From: UBA1127 sp034422455
GTDB lineage: Bacteria; Chloroflexota; Dehalococcoidia; Lucifugimonadales; UBA1127
NCBI GenBank assembly: GCA_034422455.1
Contig: DAOUJQ010000013.1
Span: 62,001 to 126,000, forward strand
Length of the DNA: 64,000 bases
Reading direction: 5' to 3'
The position numbers were made by a program, and so were the translations under genes. Shown one piece after another: positions 33,125 to 41,421 of the stretch (positions within the stretch are counted from its first letter, which is position 1; each line of letters opens with the position of its first letter). Under the pieces are notes generated by a model. The model saw nothing but the letters and a program-made list of their open reading frames with translations, was not told where the DNA came from and did not search any database.

Positions 33125-33862
33125 CTACCCTACTTCGTTTGCTGCTAAGCGATCACTCGCCCAATGGTCTATGTCCTGCCAAAGCCCTTTCACCGCCTCA
33201 AACGCAGGTACCGGATCTTTCCACTCTACTCCTGCCAATTGAACAACCTTCGCCAGCAAGCCGAATGTAAAAATGATCTGGCGAGTAGCCAAACACAGGA
33301 CAAAGTTCACCGTCTGCTCTTCATAGCGGCCACCTACACCAAGATGTCCCTTCCCATCGTCTCCTCTACTCAGCATGTCGAACATGCTCTCAGGGCGAGG
33401 GTGTGCACCAAACGCGCTTGTAGCTCCATATTCGTCGTCCCACACGGCCTTAGCCTCGGTTGAGACCCGCTCGGCCATTTTGGAGTAGCTGAGATCACCC
33501 TTGCCGAGCTTTCCGTTACCTTCTAGCAATGCGTCAAGGGCTACGGGGTTCTGCTCAATGTCGTCAGCCACCCTTTGGTCTTCTTGAGCCATTCGAACGA
33601 GCGCCAATGCTTGTTGCGAGTAGCCCTGCTGCAAGAGCTGCATCGCACAGTTCAGTGAATTAACGCTTCGGACCACTAAGACTAATCGCGCACTCTCAAG
33701 TCTACTATCTGTGTTTTGCTTCTGATCAGCGAAGTCAGACACTCCTCCAAGAATTCGATTAAGCGCAGAGTCAACGACGGCGAACTCTTTCGCGTGATTG
33801 GACATCACCGTGTCCCTAGTCCTGCTATCCGTGTCTCTAACGTACCGCAAGTATTCGTTCAT
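33125..33862 (-). CDS. Hypothetical helical protein
   Basis: A 245-residue, mostly alpha-helical soluble protein (MNEYLRYVRDTDSRTRD). RSVNSLNCAMQLLQQGYSQQALALVRMAQEDQRV reads like a helical-repeat or HEPN-like segment similar to DUF5677-type proteins, but the match is weak. The ATG at 33862 has AAGG nine bases upstream; a TTG three codons earlier is possible. It lies between the TIR-like pair and the AbiE pair on the same strand, which makes a defence-related role plausible. No catalytic residues were identified. Confidence 0.65.
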   Translation of the reverse strand: MNEYLRYVRDTDSRTRDTVMSNHAKEFAVVDSALNRILGGVSDFADQKQNTDSRLESARLVLVVRSVNSLNCAMQLLQQGYSQQALALVRMAQEDQRVADDIEQNPVALDALLEGNGKLGKGDLSYSKMAERVSTEAKAVWDDEYGATSAFGAHPRPESMFDMLSRGDDGKGHLGVGGRYEEQTVNFVLCLATRQIIFTFGLLAKVVQLAGVEWKDPVPAFEAVKGLWQDIDHWASDRLAANEVG

Positions 33863-33896
33863 AACATTCAACCTTCATCACTCATGTAGGGAAAGA

Positions 33897-34820
33897 CTAC
33901 TGTTGGCTTGTTCTCCAAGGCCCCCCTCGTGACCATACCATGCTAAAGGACACTCTTTCCATGCAGCTTTGGCGGAGTGGGCCAAAGAACTCTTGTATCC
34001 GGGTCCCTACAACGCCAAAGTCTGCCGGAGGTGCCTGCAACAGGCCGCCGTCCCTGCCATGAGCCGCCCACCGTTCCTGTCGATTCGCGTCTGCGTAGAA
34101 GGTCGAGGTGAGCGCGGCCGGAGCGTCGGTCTCCCATTCCGTGCCCCGGCGAGCAAAGCAGCGCACCACGGCTTCCTGTAACTCTTGTCCATCGAAGGCG
34201 AAGGTTTCCGATAGTGCCCACACATCATGAAAGTCTTTCATGCGGCTGTTGACTTCGCCCAACTTGATCATGGCTTCGAACTTCTCGGCAACAGTGGTGG
34301 CCTTGGGGTATGCACGGACCCGCGGCGCCGGGAGTCCGTCGACCAGCGTCGGCAGCTGCTGTTCCTCGGGACCGGGCACCACCACGTCGCCGAAGCCGAA
34401 ATCCAGTTGAACCCGGAGCCTCGCGCTGCCCAAACGGGCGTCAAATCTGGCTCGAATCCCCCTGTACGGCTGCCCTTCCATGATTTCAGCTATCGCCAAG
34501 GATGAGAGGTCGAAGGCTATCCCATCCTCCTCGCAGCGTACGTCGCACACCTCTCGAATCAGCTCACGAATCTCTGCCTCATCGTTTGGCCCGATGGCAA
34601 GGAGGTCAATGTCTCGGGTGGCCCGGAATGGCTCCTTCATCCAAAGGCCCAAGAGGGTCGCGCCTTTGAGGACCCACCGGTCCCGTGCCGGGGACGCGCC
34701 AAGCCGGTAGAGGAAACGCTCGCAGGCGTAGCGCGTCAGCACAAACTCGAACTCCGTCCCCTCCGCCCTCGCCCTGGCAAGCAATCGATCGCGAAGGGAG
34801 GCTGAGACGTTCGGATTCAT
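33897..34820 (-). CDS. abiEii: AbiEii/AbiGii-family nucleotidyltransferase toxin
   Basis: A 307-residue nucleotidyltransferase of the AbiEii family, the toxin of type IV AbiE toxin-antitoxin systems that cause abortive infection. Motif 1 is KGATLL (52-57) and RATRDIDL (66-73) supplies the DxD-like metal-binding residues. A later KFEAMIKLGEVNSRMKDFHDVW (about 185-206) is a typical AbiEii segment. The ATG overlaps the stop of the upstream antitoxin gene by four bases, so antitoxin and toxin are coupled in the canonical order. Length is in the family's usual range. Confidence 0.9.
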   Translation of the reverse strand: MNPNVSASLRDRLLARARAEGTEFEFVLTRYACERFLYRLGASPARDRWVLKGATLLGLWMKEPFRATRDIDLLAIGPNDEAEIRELIREVCDVRCEEDGIAFDLSSLAIAEIMEGQPYRGIRARFDARLGSARLRVQLDFGFGDVVVPGPEEQQLPTLVDGLPAPRVRAYPKATTVAEKFEAMIKLGEVNSRMKDFHDVWALSETFAFDGQELQEAVVRCFARRGTEWETDAPAALTSTFYADANRQERWAAHGRDGGLLQAPPADFGVVGTRIQEFFGPLRQSCMERVSFSMVWSRGGPWRTSQQ

Positions 34821-35419
34821 AGGATGCCGGACTCCAGGATGAGGCGGAGGTGACGCGAGGGGAGAACGTCAAGGGTTCGCATCAGCGCTGTGACCGTCAC
34901 CTTTTGGCCCTGAAGGGCGTCCCGCAGGGCCTCAACTGCAGCCTCTCGCCCGATGAGCCGCTGGAACCGGAAGCAGTCCACGATGGTGCGCGCCGGTGAA
35001 GTGATGCGCGCCGGCACCCCCTCAAAGGATGTATCCTCGACGCCATAGGACCACGCGGCGCCGCTGAAGCGAATGAGCCGGACTGCGGGATAGGGCACCA
35101 CAGGCGGCTTCGCCTTGTGGGGTATGCCAAGCCACACCTGGTGAGGCAGCCGCGTCCCGATCTCATGCACCTGCAGCGCCGAAAGCAGACACACAATGGA
35201 ATTGGGAACACGAGCACAGGCGGACGCGAGGGAGTACCGCTCCGTGGGCTCGAAATCCACAAATCGATAGAGGCCGCGCCCAACACGCTCGACCTGCTCA
35301 TTCGCCTCCAGTTGCCGGAGCGCGTGGTATGGAATGCCGAGCGGCTCGAGCTGGCTCGGCCGGAAGAAGGAACCGATGTGGGCCTCCCGGAGGAGAGCTT
35401 CATCGAGTGCGATAGCCAT
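34817..35419 (-). CDS. abiEi: AbiEi-type antitoxin/autorepressor
   Basis: A 200-residue antitoxin. The N-terminal helix-turn-helix-like part is FFRPSQLEPLGIPYHALRQLEANEQVERVGRGLYRF. The family core follows: SLASACARVPNSIVCLLSALQVHEIGTRLPHQVWLGIPHK, and ARTIVDCFRFQRLIG near residue 155. AbiEi proteins repress their own promoter and neutralise AbiEii. GGGAG lies about 11 bases before the ATG. It is the first gene of the pair. Confidence 0.9.
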   Translation of the reverse strand: MAIALDEALLREAHIGSFFRPSQLEPLGIPYHALRQLEANEQVERVGRGLYRFVDFEPTERYSLASACARVPNSIVCLLSALQVHEIGTRLPHQVWLGIPHKAKPPVVPYPAVRLIRFSGAAWSYGVEDTSFEGVPARITSPARTIVDCFRFQRLIGREAAVEALRDALQGQKVTVTALMRTLDVLPSRHLRLILESGIL

Positions 35420-35898
35420 GTCATGTAACTCCCTGAGCTATTGAAACCCTAGATAAAGCCTAGTGAACCTGACCCCAGATGTCAAGAAAGGACGGCATTC
35501 TTATTCAGGATGCCGACGTTTTCTAAAATGTATGAGCCGCTTCAACCGGGAGCATCCCGGCTCGTCATCATGCCGCGCCCGCGCCCGATGTCAGCCTCAT
35601 GTGTCCAAGACTCGCCTGAATCTCATTCCTCACGGGTGGCCTCGCCCTCATTCCGGGACTCCGTCAAGGTTTGAAGCGCCCTCTTTTGGTTGCTGCCCGA
35701 ATCGCATTGACTCGCAACCACAATCGCAGTAGGCTGACAGGGAGAAGTTGACCCGGCGGTGCGGCTAACACCCCGGGCCGTGGCGCCACCTGGGATGAGC
35801 AGGTGATGCGAAGGCATTCTAGCATTCGCAGACCCGCTTTCGACAGGAGGCGGGTCTTTTGGTCTGACTAGGGCTAGGTAAAACAAAAGGAGGTATAC
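35420..35898. other. Gap between AbiE pair and serine recombinase
   Basis: About 480 bases holding the minus-strand AbiE promoter and the plus-strand recombinase leader. No gene seen. One terminator-like hairpin is listed separately. An attachment half-site could be here but I cannot define a core. Confidence 0.45.
35830..35860 (+). terminator. Rho-independent terminator-like hairpin
   Basis: AGACCCGC (35830-35837) pairs with GCGGGTCT (35850-35857), followed by TTT. It lies 39 bases ahead of the recombinase start with no plus-strand gene upstream, so it may be an attenuator or the leftover end of a transcript disrupted by insertion. Confidence 0.6.
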
Positions 35899-37521
35899 AT
35901 GCCGAGAGAGCTGCATACAGCACGAGAACCCAATCGGGCGGCCATCTACGCCCGCGTCTCCGACAAGAGCCAGGCGGAGGAGGACAAGACCTCCCTCGCC
36001 GAGCAGACCGCCGACATGGAGGACTACTGCGCCCGCCGGGGGCTTCGCATCGTCGCCCGCTACCAGGAGGTTGGCCGGGGTTGGTCCAAGAAGCGGCCGG
36101 AGTTTCAGCGCATGCTGGACGACGCCCGAGAGGGCCGCTTCGACGTCATCGTCTGCTGGAAGTCCGACCGCCTGAGTCGGGGCATGTTCCCCGCCGCGGC
36201 CCTCATGGAGGTAGTGGAGGCCTACCAGCTGCGCATCGAGTCGGTGATGGACGCCGTCGACATGAAGACGTTTGGGCTCATGGCCGCCATCGGGAAGATC
36301 GAGTTGGACAACTTCCGGGAGCGGGCCGCCATGGGGAAGCGGGGCGCCGCCAAGCGGGGGCGCATCGCCACCGGCCGCCCGCCCTACGGCTACCGGGTGG
36401 GCCCCGACGGCAGGCCCACCGTCGACGAGAACGAGGCGGAGGTCGTCCGCCGCATCTTCCACGACTACGTGGAGCGGGGCCTCGGCATCGTGCGCATCGC
36501 TTGGGACCTGACGGATGAGGGGGTGCCCACCGCCACCGGGGGGCGCACCTGGCACGAGTCGGTCGTGCACAACCTTCTGGGCAACCCCGTCTACACGGGC
36601 ACCTGGGCCTACGGGCGGACCCGCAACATCACCACCGACGAGGGGAAGCGGGTCTTCGCCCAACCGGCCGACACCTGGATCGGGGTGCCGGTGCCGCCCA
36701 TCGTGGACGAGGAGACCTTTGCGCAGGCCCAGGCGACCAAGCGGGCGCGACTCAGCCGGGCCAAGCGCAACACCAAGGTCCTCTACCTCCTTCAGCACCT
36801 GCTGCGATGCGCCGAGTGCGGGCGCACGTTTCAGGCCCACTCCCGCTGGCACGCCAACTCAACCCGTCGTGGCCGTCGGGTCTCCTACGACCTGAAGGCT
36901 CCCCTCCGCTACTACGCCTGCACGGGGAGCAAGCTGCGGCTCCGCTGCCGGGAGAAGCCCAGCATCAAGGCGGAGCGGCTGGAGGGTCGGGTCTGGGAGG
37001 AGGTGAAAGCAGTCCTCCAAGAACCCGGCGTCATCATCGCGGGCATGGAGGCCGTGGGGCAGGGCAACCATGCGTCCCTGGCGGAGGAGCAGGCGAAGGC
37101 GGAGCGGGACCTACGAGCAGTGCAGCGGGAGGAGGAACGGCTCGTCCGCCTCTATGTCGCCGGGAAGATCACCGAGGAGATGCTGGACCTCCAGCGCAAA
37201 TTCATCACCGAGTGCCTGGAGCACCTGAGGGCCAAGGTGGACGACTACCGGGCCCGCGCCGCGACGGAGGTCACCCGCGAGCAGATGGTCGACAGCGTGC
37301 AGGCGTGGACGGCGCGAGTGGGCGCCGGGCTGGACGCGCTGACCGAGGAGGAGAAGCGCGACGTCCTCCAAGACGTGGTGGACGAGATCACGGTGGACGG
37401 GCAGAATAACCTCGTCATCACCGTCGCCATCCCCATCGACGGAGAAGAACAAATTATCTCACCGGTAAGCCGGTATCCAGAAACCCCGCGCCCAACGGCC
37501 TCCACATACCCGGACCCATAA
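35899..37521 (+). CDS. Large serine recombinase / site-specific integrase
   Basis: A 540-residue large serine recombinase that would integrate or excise the island. The resolvase domain opens with AAIYARVSDKSQ (catalytic Ser21) and continues through WKSDRLSRG. Then come the recombinase domain (GRPPYGYRVGPDGRP onward) and a zinc ribbon starting CAECGRTF near residue 305. A long coiled coil with arginine-rich helices follows (about 395-450). AAAGGAGGT precedes the ATG. Its GC is as high as the backbone, unlike the defence genes. The last ~20 codons (SPVSRYPETPRPT...) lie inside a dispersed intergenic repeat, so the natural C-terminus has been replaced or extended by repeat sequence. Confidence 0.9.
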   Translation: MPRELHTAREPNRAAIYARVSDKSQAEEDKTSLAEQTADMEDYCARRGLRIVARYQEVGRGWSKKRPEFQRMLDDAREGRFDVIVCWKSDRLSRGMFPAAALMEVVEAYQLRIESVMDAVDMKTFGLMAAIGKIELDNFRERAAMGKRGAAKRGRIATGRPPYGYRVGPDGRPTVDENEAEVVRRIFHDYVERGLGIVRIAWDLTDEGVPTATGGRTWHESVVHNLLGNPVYTGTWAYGRTRNITTDEGKRVFAQPADTWIGVPVPPIVDEETFAQAQATKRARLSRAKRNTKVLYLLQHLLRCAECGRTFQAHSRWHANSTRRGRRVSYDLKAPLRYYACTGSKLRLRCREKPSIKAERLEGRVWEEVKAVLQEPGVIIAGMEAVGQGNHASLAEEQAKAERDLRAVQREEERLVRLYVAGKITEEMLDLQRKFITECLEHLRAKVDDYRARAATEVTREQMVDSVQAWTARVGAGLDALTEEEKRDVLQDVVDEITVDGQNNLVITVAIPIDGEEQIISPVSRYPETPRPTASTYPDP

Positions 37522-37560
37522 CTCGTCGTTCCTGCGAAGGCAGGAACCCAGAGGGGCGGA
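37461..37560 (+). repeat. Composite dispersed repeat (A plus C modules), right island border
   Basis: A module 37461-37498 (ACCGGTAAGCCGGTATCCAG start) and C module 37523-37560 (CGTCGTTCCTGCGAAGGCAG then GAACCCAGAGGGGCGGA). Same orientation as 21070-21177. It overlaps the 3' end of the recombinase gene. Confidence 0.8.
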
Positions 37561-37646
37561 CGGGGGCGGGGCCGATTCGCGGATTTCGCCTCTGCCCGTG
37601 GAATGTGTCAATATAGACGCAGCGACTTGCCCCGGAGAGGAAACCC

Positions 37647-38624
37647 ATGCCCCTCCTTGAAGTCAACGACCTGCGCCTGGCCTACGTCACTGACCGCGGC
37701 CTGCTCTGGGCCGTGGACGGCACGTCCTTCGCGCTGGAGCCCGGCCAGGCCCTCGGCGTCGTCGGCGAGTCCGGCAGCGGCAAGAGCAGCCTCGCCCTCG
37801 CCCTCATGCGGCTGCTGCCCCGCAACGCCCACGGGCCGGAGGGCCGCGTCCTGATGGATGGCGTCGAGGTGCTCTCCCTCGGCGAGGAGGAGTTCCGCCG
37901 CCGGTTCCGCGGCAACGTCATCTCCATGGGTTTCCAGGGCGCGATGAACTCGCTGAACCCCGTCATGCGCGTCGGCCACCAGATCGCCGAGCCGCTCCTG
38001 CTGGACGGCGGGACGAGCAAGCAGGACGCCTACGCCAGGGTCCGCGACATGCTGGAGCGCGTCGGGCTGCCTGCCGCGGTCTTCGGCCGCTACCCCCACG
38101 AGCTCAGCGGCGGCATGAAGCAGCGCGTCGTCATCGCCATGGCCCTCGTACGCGACCCCGCGCTCGTCGTGCTCGACGAGCCCACCTCGGCGCTCGACGT
38201 GAGCGTGCAGGCGCAGATCATGAACCTGCTCAAGCAGTTGAAGCGGGAACTGGGCCTCTCCCTCATCTTCATCACCCACGACCTCGCCCTCGCCAGCGAC
38301 GTCTGCGACTACATCGCCGTCGTCTACGGCGGCTGCATCGTGGAGATGGGCGGCATCGAGGAGGTACTGCTCAACCCGTCGCACCCGTACACGGAGAAGC
38401 TGCTGGCCAGCGCGCCCAAGCTCCGCGCCGGCTCCCACCCCGAGTTCATCCCCGGGGCGCCGCCGGACCTGCTGGACCTGCCGCCCGGCTGCCGCTTCAG
38501 CCCCCGCTGCAGCCACGCGATGGACCGCTGCTTCACCGACGACCCTCCAGCCTTCAACCTCAGCCCCACGCACACTGCCCGCTGCTGGCTGCGGGAAGTC
38601 ACGGACAACGAGTCCGGAGCCTGA
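37647..38624 (+). CDS. Peptide-type ABC transporter ATP-binding protein, DppD/OppD
   Basis: A 325-residue nucleotide-binding subunit. Walker A is GESGSGKSS (about 37-45), the signature LSGGMKQRVV, and Walker B is LVVLDEPTSALD. The family-specific C-terminal oligopeptide-transporter tail has the Cys-rich GCRFSPRCSHAMDRCF. GGAGAGGAAA lies 6-7 bases before the ATG. It sits just outside the right island border. The nearest permeases with no ATPase are at 11746-14237, so the island may have separated parts of one transporter locus; this is an inference from gene content, not shown directly. Confidence 0.92.
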   Translation: MPLLEVNDLRLAYVTDRGLLWAVDGTSFALEPGQALGVVGESGSGKSSLALALMRLLPRNAHGPEGRVLMDGVEVLSLGEEEFRRRFRGNVISMGFQGAMNSLNPVMRVGHQIAEPLLLDGGTSKQDAYARVRDMLERVGLPAAVFGRYPHELSGGMKQRVVIAMALVRDPALVVLDEPTSALDVSVQAQIMNLLKQLKRELGLSLIFITHDLALASDVCDYIAVVYGGCIVEMGGIEEVLLNPSHPYTEKLLASAPKLRAGSHPEFIPGAPPDLLDLPPGCRFSPRCSHAMDRCFTDDPPAFNLSPTHTARCWLREVTDNESGA

Positions 38625-39684
38625 CCCCCCGTTCGCCCTGAGCCTGTCGAAGGGCCTAGCTCCCACCGTCGTTCCTGCGCAGGCAGAGCCTGTCCCCGCG
38701 TAGGCGGGGAAACCCAGAGGTGCGGGGTCGGGTGGGGCACGCCCGCCTTGGATGTCTCCTCTTGCCGCCCGCACCCGCCGTTCGCCCTGAGCCTGTCGAA
38801 GGGCGCCCCTCCCCCAACCCCCCATACCGGCGCATGCCGGTATCCAGAAGCCTCGCGCCCAACGACGCCCGCGCACCCCCTGCCACCACCCCCTCGCGCG
38901 AACGCCGTCCCCCCGCTACCCTCGCCCCATGCACCGCCACCACAACCCCGGCGCCATTTCCCCCTCCCCTCTCGTGGGGAAGGGCCCCCTTTCCGATTGC
39001 CCTGAGCCTGTCGAAGGGTCCCGCGCAGGCGGGACCCCAGAGGGGCGGGGCGCACGCCGGCCGGGATTCGTTTCCCCTCGGTGAATATTTGTGTTGTATC
39101 TGCAACGTGCCAACTCCCCTACAAAACAAAAAGCAAGACGAATCCCGGCAGCTACGCCGGACGCGGGGCGCGCCCCAACCTCCCTCCCCCATACCGGCGC
39201 ATGCCGGTATCCAGAAACCCCGCGCCCAACCACCCTCTCCGATTGCCCTGAGCTTGTCGAAGGGTCCTGCGCAGGCAGAGCCTGCCCCTGCGTAGGCAGG
39301 GGAACCCAGAGGGGCGGGGTCTGGGTGGGGCCGTTCGCCCTGAGCCTGTCGAAGGGTCGCCCTGGGCCTGTCCTGAGGCTCTCGAAGGGCCTGTCGAAGG
39401 GTCGCCCTGACACCGTCCCGTTGCCCCCAAGCTCCATCCGCTCGTACCCTGCCCTGGCAGGTTGAAACGGCACGGCAAAGCAGGGATCGTTTGTAAATTT
39501 TTTCGCTTTGTAGCTGAGATTTGCCAAATCAGCTATAAAGCGAATCGCAAATCAATTCCTCTCGGCTACGCGCTTTGGGAATTGTTTTGGACGGTCAATA
39601 GCCTCCGCCAATGGCGGAGCCCTTGAGGAGAGTAGGGCAGCAATGATGTGGGACGCGCCGCAAGCCGGGACGGGGCAGAGACTG
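38625..39684. repeat. Cluster of dispersed repeats A, B and C, no gene
   Basis: About 1 kb built from repeat modules. A copies lie at 38823-38864 and 39190-39230. B copies (core CCTGAGCCTGTCGAAGGG) lie at about 38630-38656, 38779-38806, 38993-39019, 39239-39266 and 39331-39359, with degenerate B-type variants to about 39406. C copies lie near 38668-38722, 39020-39050 and 39266-39320. Translations of this region give repeated peptides in several frames and are not genes. A separate hairpin element lies at 39502-39544. Confidence 0.8.
39502..39544. repeat. Long hairpin with GTAGCTGA core
   Basis: TTCGCTTTGTAGCT (39502-39515) pairs with AGCTATAAAGCGAA (39531-39544), one G-T pair. GATTT and AAATC continue the stem inside, around a GCC loop. 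It shares the GTAGCTGA core with the hairpin at 11574-11600, and GGGAATTGTTT also recurs close by (about 39578-39588). Confidence 0.65.
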
Positions 39685-40197
39685 CTACAGCGTCATCACC
39701 GCTTCCAGCCGGTAGCCCCGCAGCCGTTCTCTGCCGCCGAGCGCGCCCAGCTCCACCAGCAGCGACAGCCCCGCGACCTGTGCGCCGGCGCCCTCCACCA
39801 TGCGGATGGCCGCGGCCAGCGTGCCCCCCGTCGCCAGCACGTCGTCGACGATGAGCACCCGCTGCCCCGGTTCCAGCCCGTCGCGGTGCATCTCGATCGT
39901 GTCGGAGCCGTATTCGAGGTCGTAGTCGACGCTCACGGTTTCGTAGGGCAGCTTGCCCGGCTTCCGCGCCGGCACGAACCCCGCGCCGAGCCGCAGCGCC
40001 ACCGGCGTGCCCAGCAGGTACCCGCGCGCCTCCACGGCCAGCACCGCGTCGATGCCCGCGTCCGTCCACGGCGCCGCCATCGCGTCCACTGCCGCCGACA
40101 GCCCGGTGGCGTCCTTCAGCAAGGGGGTGATGTCCTTGAACATGATGCCCGGCTGCGGGAAGTCCGGGATGTCCCGGATGAGCTGCTTAAGGTCCAT
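39685..40197 (-). CDS. apt: Adenine phosphoribosyltransferase
   Basis: Salvages adenine to AMP using PRPP in the cytoplasm. The 170-residue protein begins MDLKQLIRDIPDFPQPGIMFKDITPLL, the standard Apt opening. The PRPP-binding motif is VLIVDDVLATGGT (about 117-129), with EARGYLLG earlier. The ATG at 40197 overlaps the end of the upstream DppF-type gene by 11 bases on the same strand, so expression is probably coupled. A longer reading to 40281 would extend into that gene and is rejected. Confidence 0.94.
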   Translation of the reverse strand: MDLKQLIRDIPDFPQPGIMFKDITPLLKDATGLSAAVDAMAAPWTDAGIDAVLAVEARGYLLGTPVALRLGAGFVPARKPGKLPYETVSVDYDLEYGSDTIEMHRDGLEPGQRVLIVDDVLATGGTLAAAIRMVEGAGAQVAGLSLLVELGALGGRERLRGYRLEAVMTL

Positions 40198-41218
40198 CGG
40201 CGGCTCCCTGGTCGGACGACGGTTGCCCGGCGCTCGCGCCGCCGTTCCCGCTATGGGCGGTGAACAGGTGGCACGCGACAAATCGCCCCGGCCGCGCCTC
40301 CGTCAGCTCCGGCTCCACCACGTCGCACACGCCGGCCATGAACTCCGGGCACCGGGGGTGGAAGCGGCAGCCCGTCGGCACGTTGACCGGGTTGGGCGGG
40401 TCGCCGGGAACGGTGGGCCGGTCGCGCAGACGGTTTGCCGGGTCCGCCTCCGGCACCGCCGCGATGAGCGCGACGGTGTACGGGTGCAGCGGCTCGCCCA
40501 GCACCTCGGCGGGCGACCCTTGCTCCGCGACCCTGCCCAGGTACATGACGGCAATGCGGTCGGAGAAGTACCTTGCCGTGGCGATGTCATGCGTTATGTA
40601 AATAAATGCGATGCCAAGCCGCTCCTGCAGCTCCCGCATCAGGTACAGGATCTCCGTGCGGCTGGACGCGTCGATCATGGAGACCGGCTCGTCCGCCAGG
40701 ATGTACTCCGGCTGCATGATCAGCGCCCTCGCGATGCCCACCCGCTGACGCTGCCCGCCGGACAGCATGTGCGGGAACTTGCTGGCGAACTCTCCCGCGG
40801 GCGCAAGCCGCACCTCCTCCAGCGCGTGCCGGATGCGGTCCGCCTTGTCCTCGATGCCGTGGATCAGCAGCGGCTCCTCCAGTACCTGCCGGACGTCCAT
40901 GAACGGGTCGATGCTGGAGTACGGGTCCTGGAAGACGGCCTGCGCCCGGCGGCGGAACCACCGCAGCTTGCCCTCCCCCGTGTGCGTGATGTCCTCGCCG
41001 TCGAACACCACGGAGCCCTCCGTTATCGGCGCCAGCCGCAGCGACGCCCGTCCCAGCGTCGTCTTGCCGCTGCCGGAGTCGCCCACCACGGACACCGTCT
41101 CGCCGCGCTCCAGCGCAAGCGACACGCCGTCGACCGCATGCACCGTCTCCGACCGGAAGAGCATCTTCCGGGCTGAGAAGTGCACCTTCACGCCATCCAT
41201 GACCAGAAGCGGCGGCAA
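40187..41218 (-). CDS. Peptide-type ABC transporter ATP-binding protein, DppF/OppF
   Basis: A 343-residue nucleotide-binding subunit. Walker A is GDSGSGKTT, the signature LSGGQRQRV and Walker B ILADEPVSMID. It has the oligopeptide-type C-terminal GCRFHPRCPEF tail. Walker B has Ala-Asp-Glu rather than the usual Leu-Asp-Glu, a common variant. The start is a TTG at 41216-41218, with AGAGGA about ten bases upstream; an ATG at 41200 would remove six residues of the conserved first strand. It is the likely partner of the DppD at 37647 although encoded on the other strand. Confidence 0.9.
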   Translation of the reverse strand: MPPLLVMDGVKVHFSARKMLFRSETVHAVDGVSLALERGETVSVVGDSGSGKTTLGRASLRLAPITEGSVVFDGEDITHTGEGKLRWFRRRAQAVFQDPYSSIDPFMDVRQVLEEPLLIHGIEDKADRIRHALEEVRLAPAGEFASKFPHMLSGGQRQRVGIARALIMQPEYILADEPVSMIDASSRTEILYLMRELQERLGIAFIYITHDIATARYFSDRIAVMYLGRVAEQGSPAEVLGEPLHPYTVALIAAVPEADPANRLRDRPTVPGDPPNPVNVPTGCRFHPRCPEFMAGVCDVVEPELTEARPGRFVACHLFTAHSGNGGASAGQPSSDQGAADGP

Positions 41219-41421
41219 AGCTAACGAATCCTCTCTTGCATACGTTTCCGGTATATGGGGTCGGCGCGCGCGGCCCCTCCGGCCCGCTCATTGTACGCCA
41301 ATGTCGCCCGCGGCAACCCGCCATCGCCGGACGAGACACGCCGGGGCGCGGTCCGGCGTTGCTGCAATGGCTGCCCGCAACATCGGGTGCTACAATGTTC
41401 CCAAGCACTGGGAGGACACGC

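Noticed and set aside
38656..39527. Open frames on both strands in the repeat cluster
   Set aside because: Their translations consist of the same repeated peptides produced by modules A, B and C.
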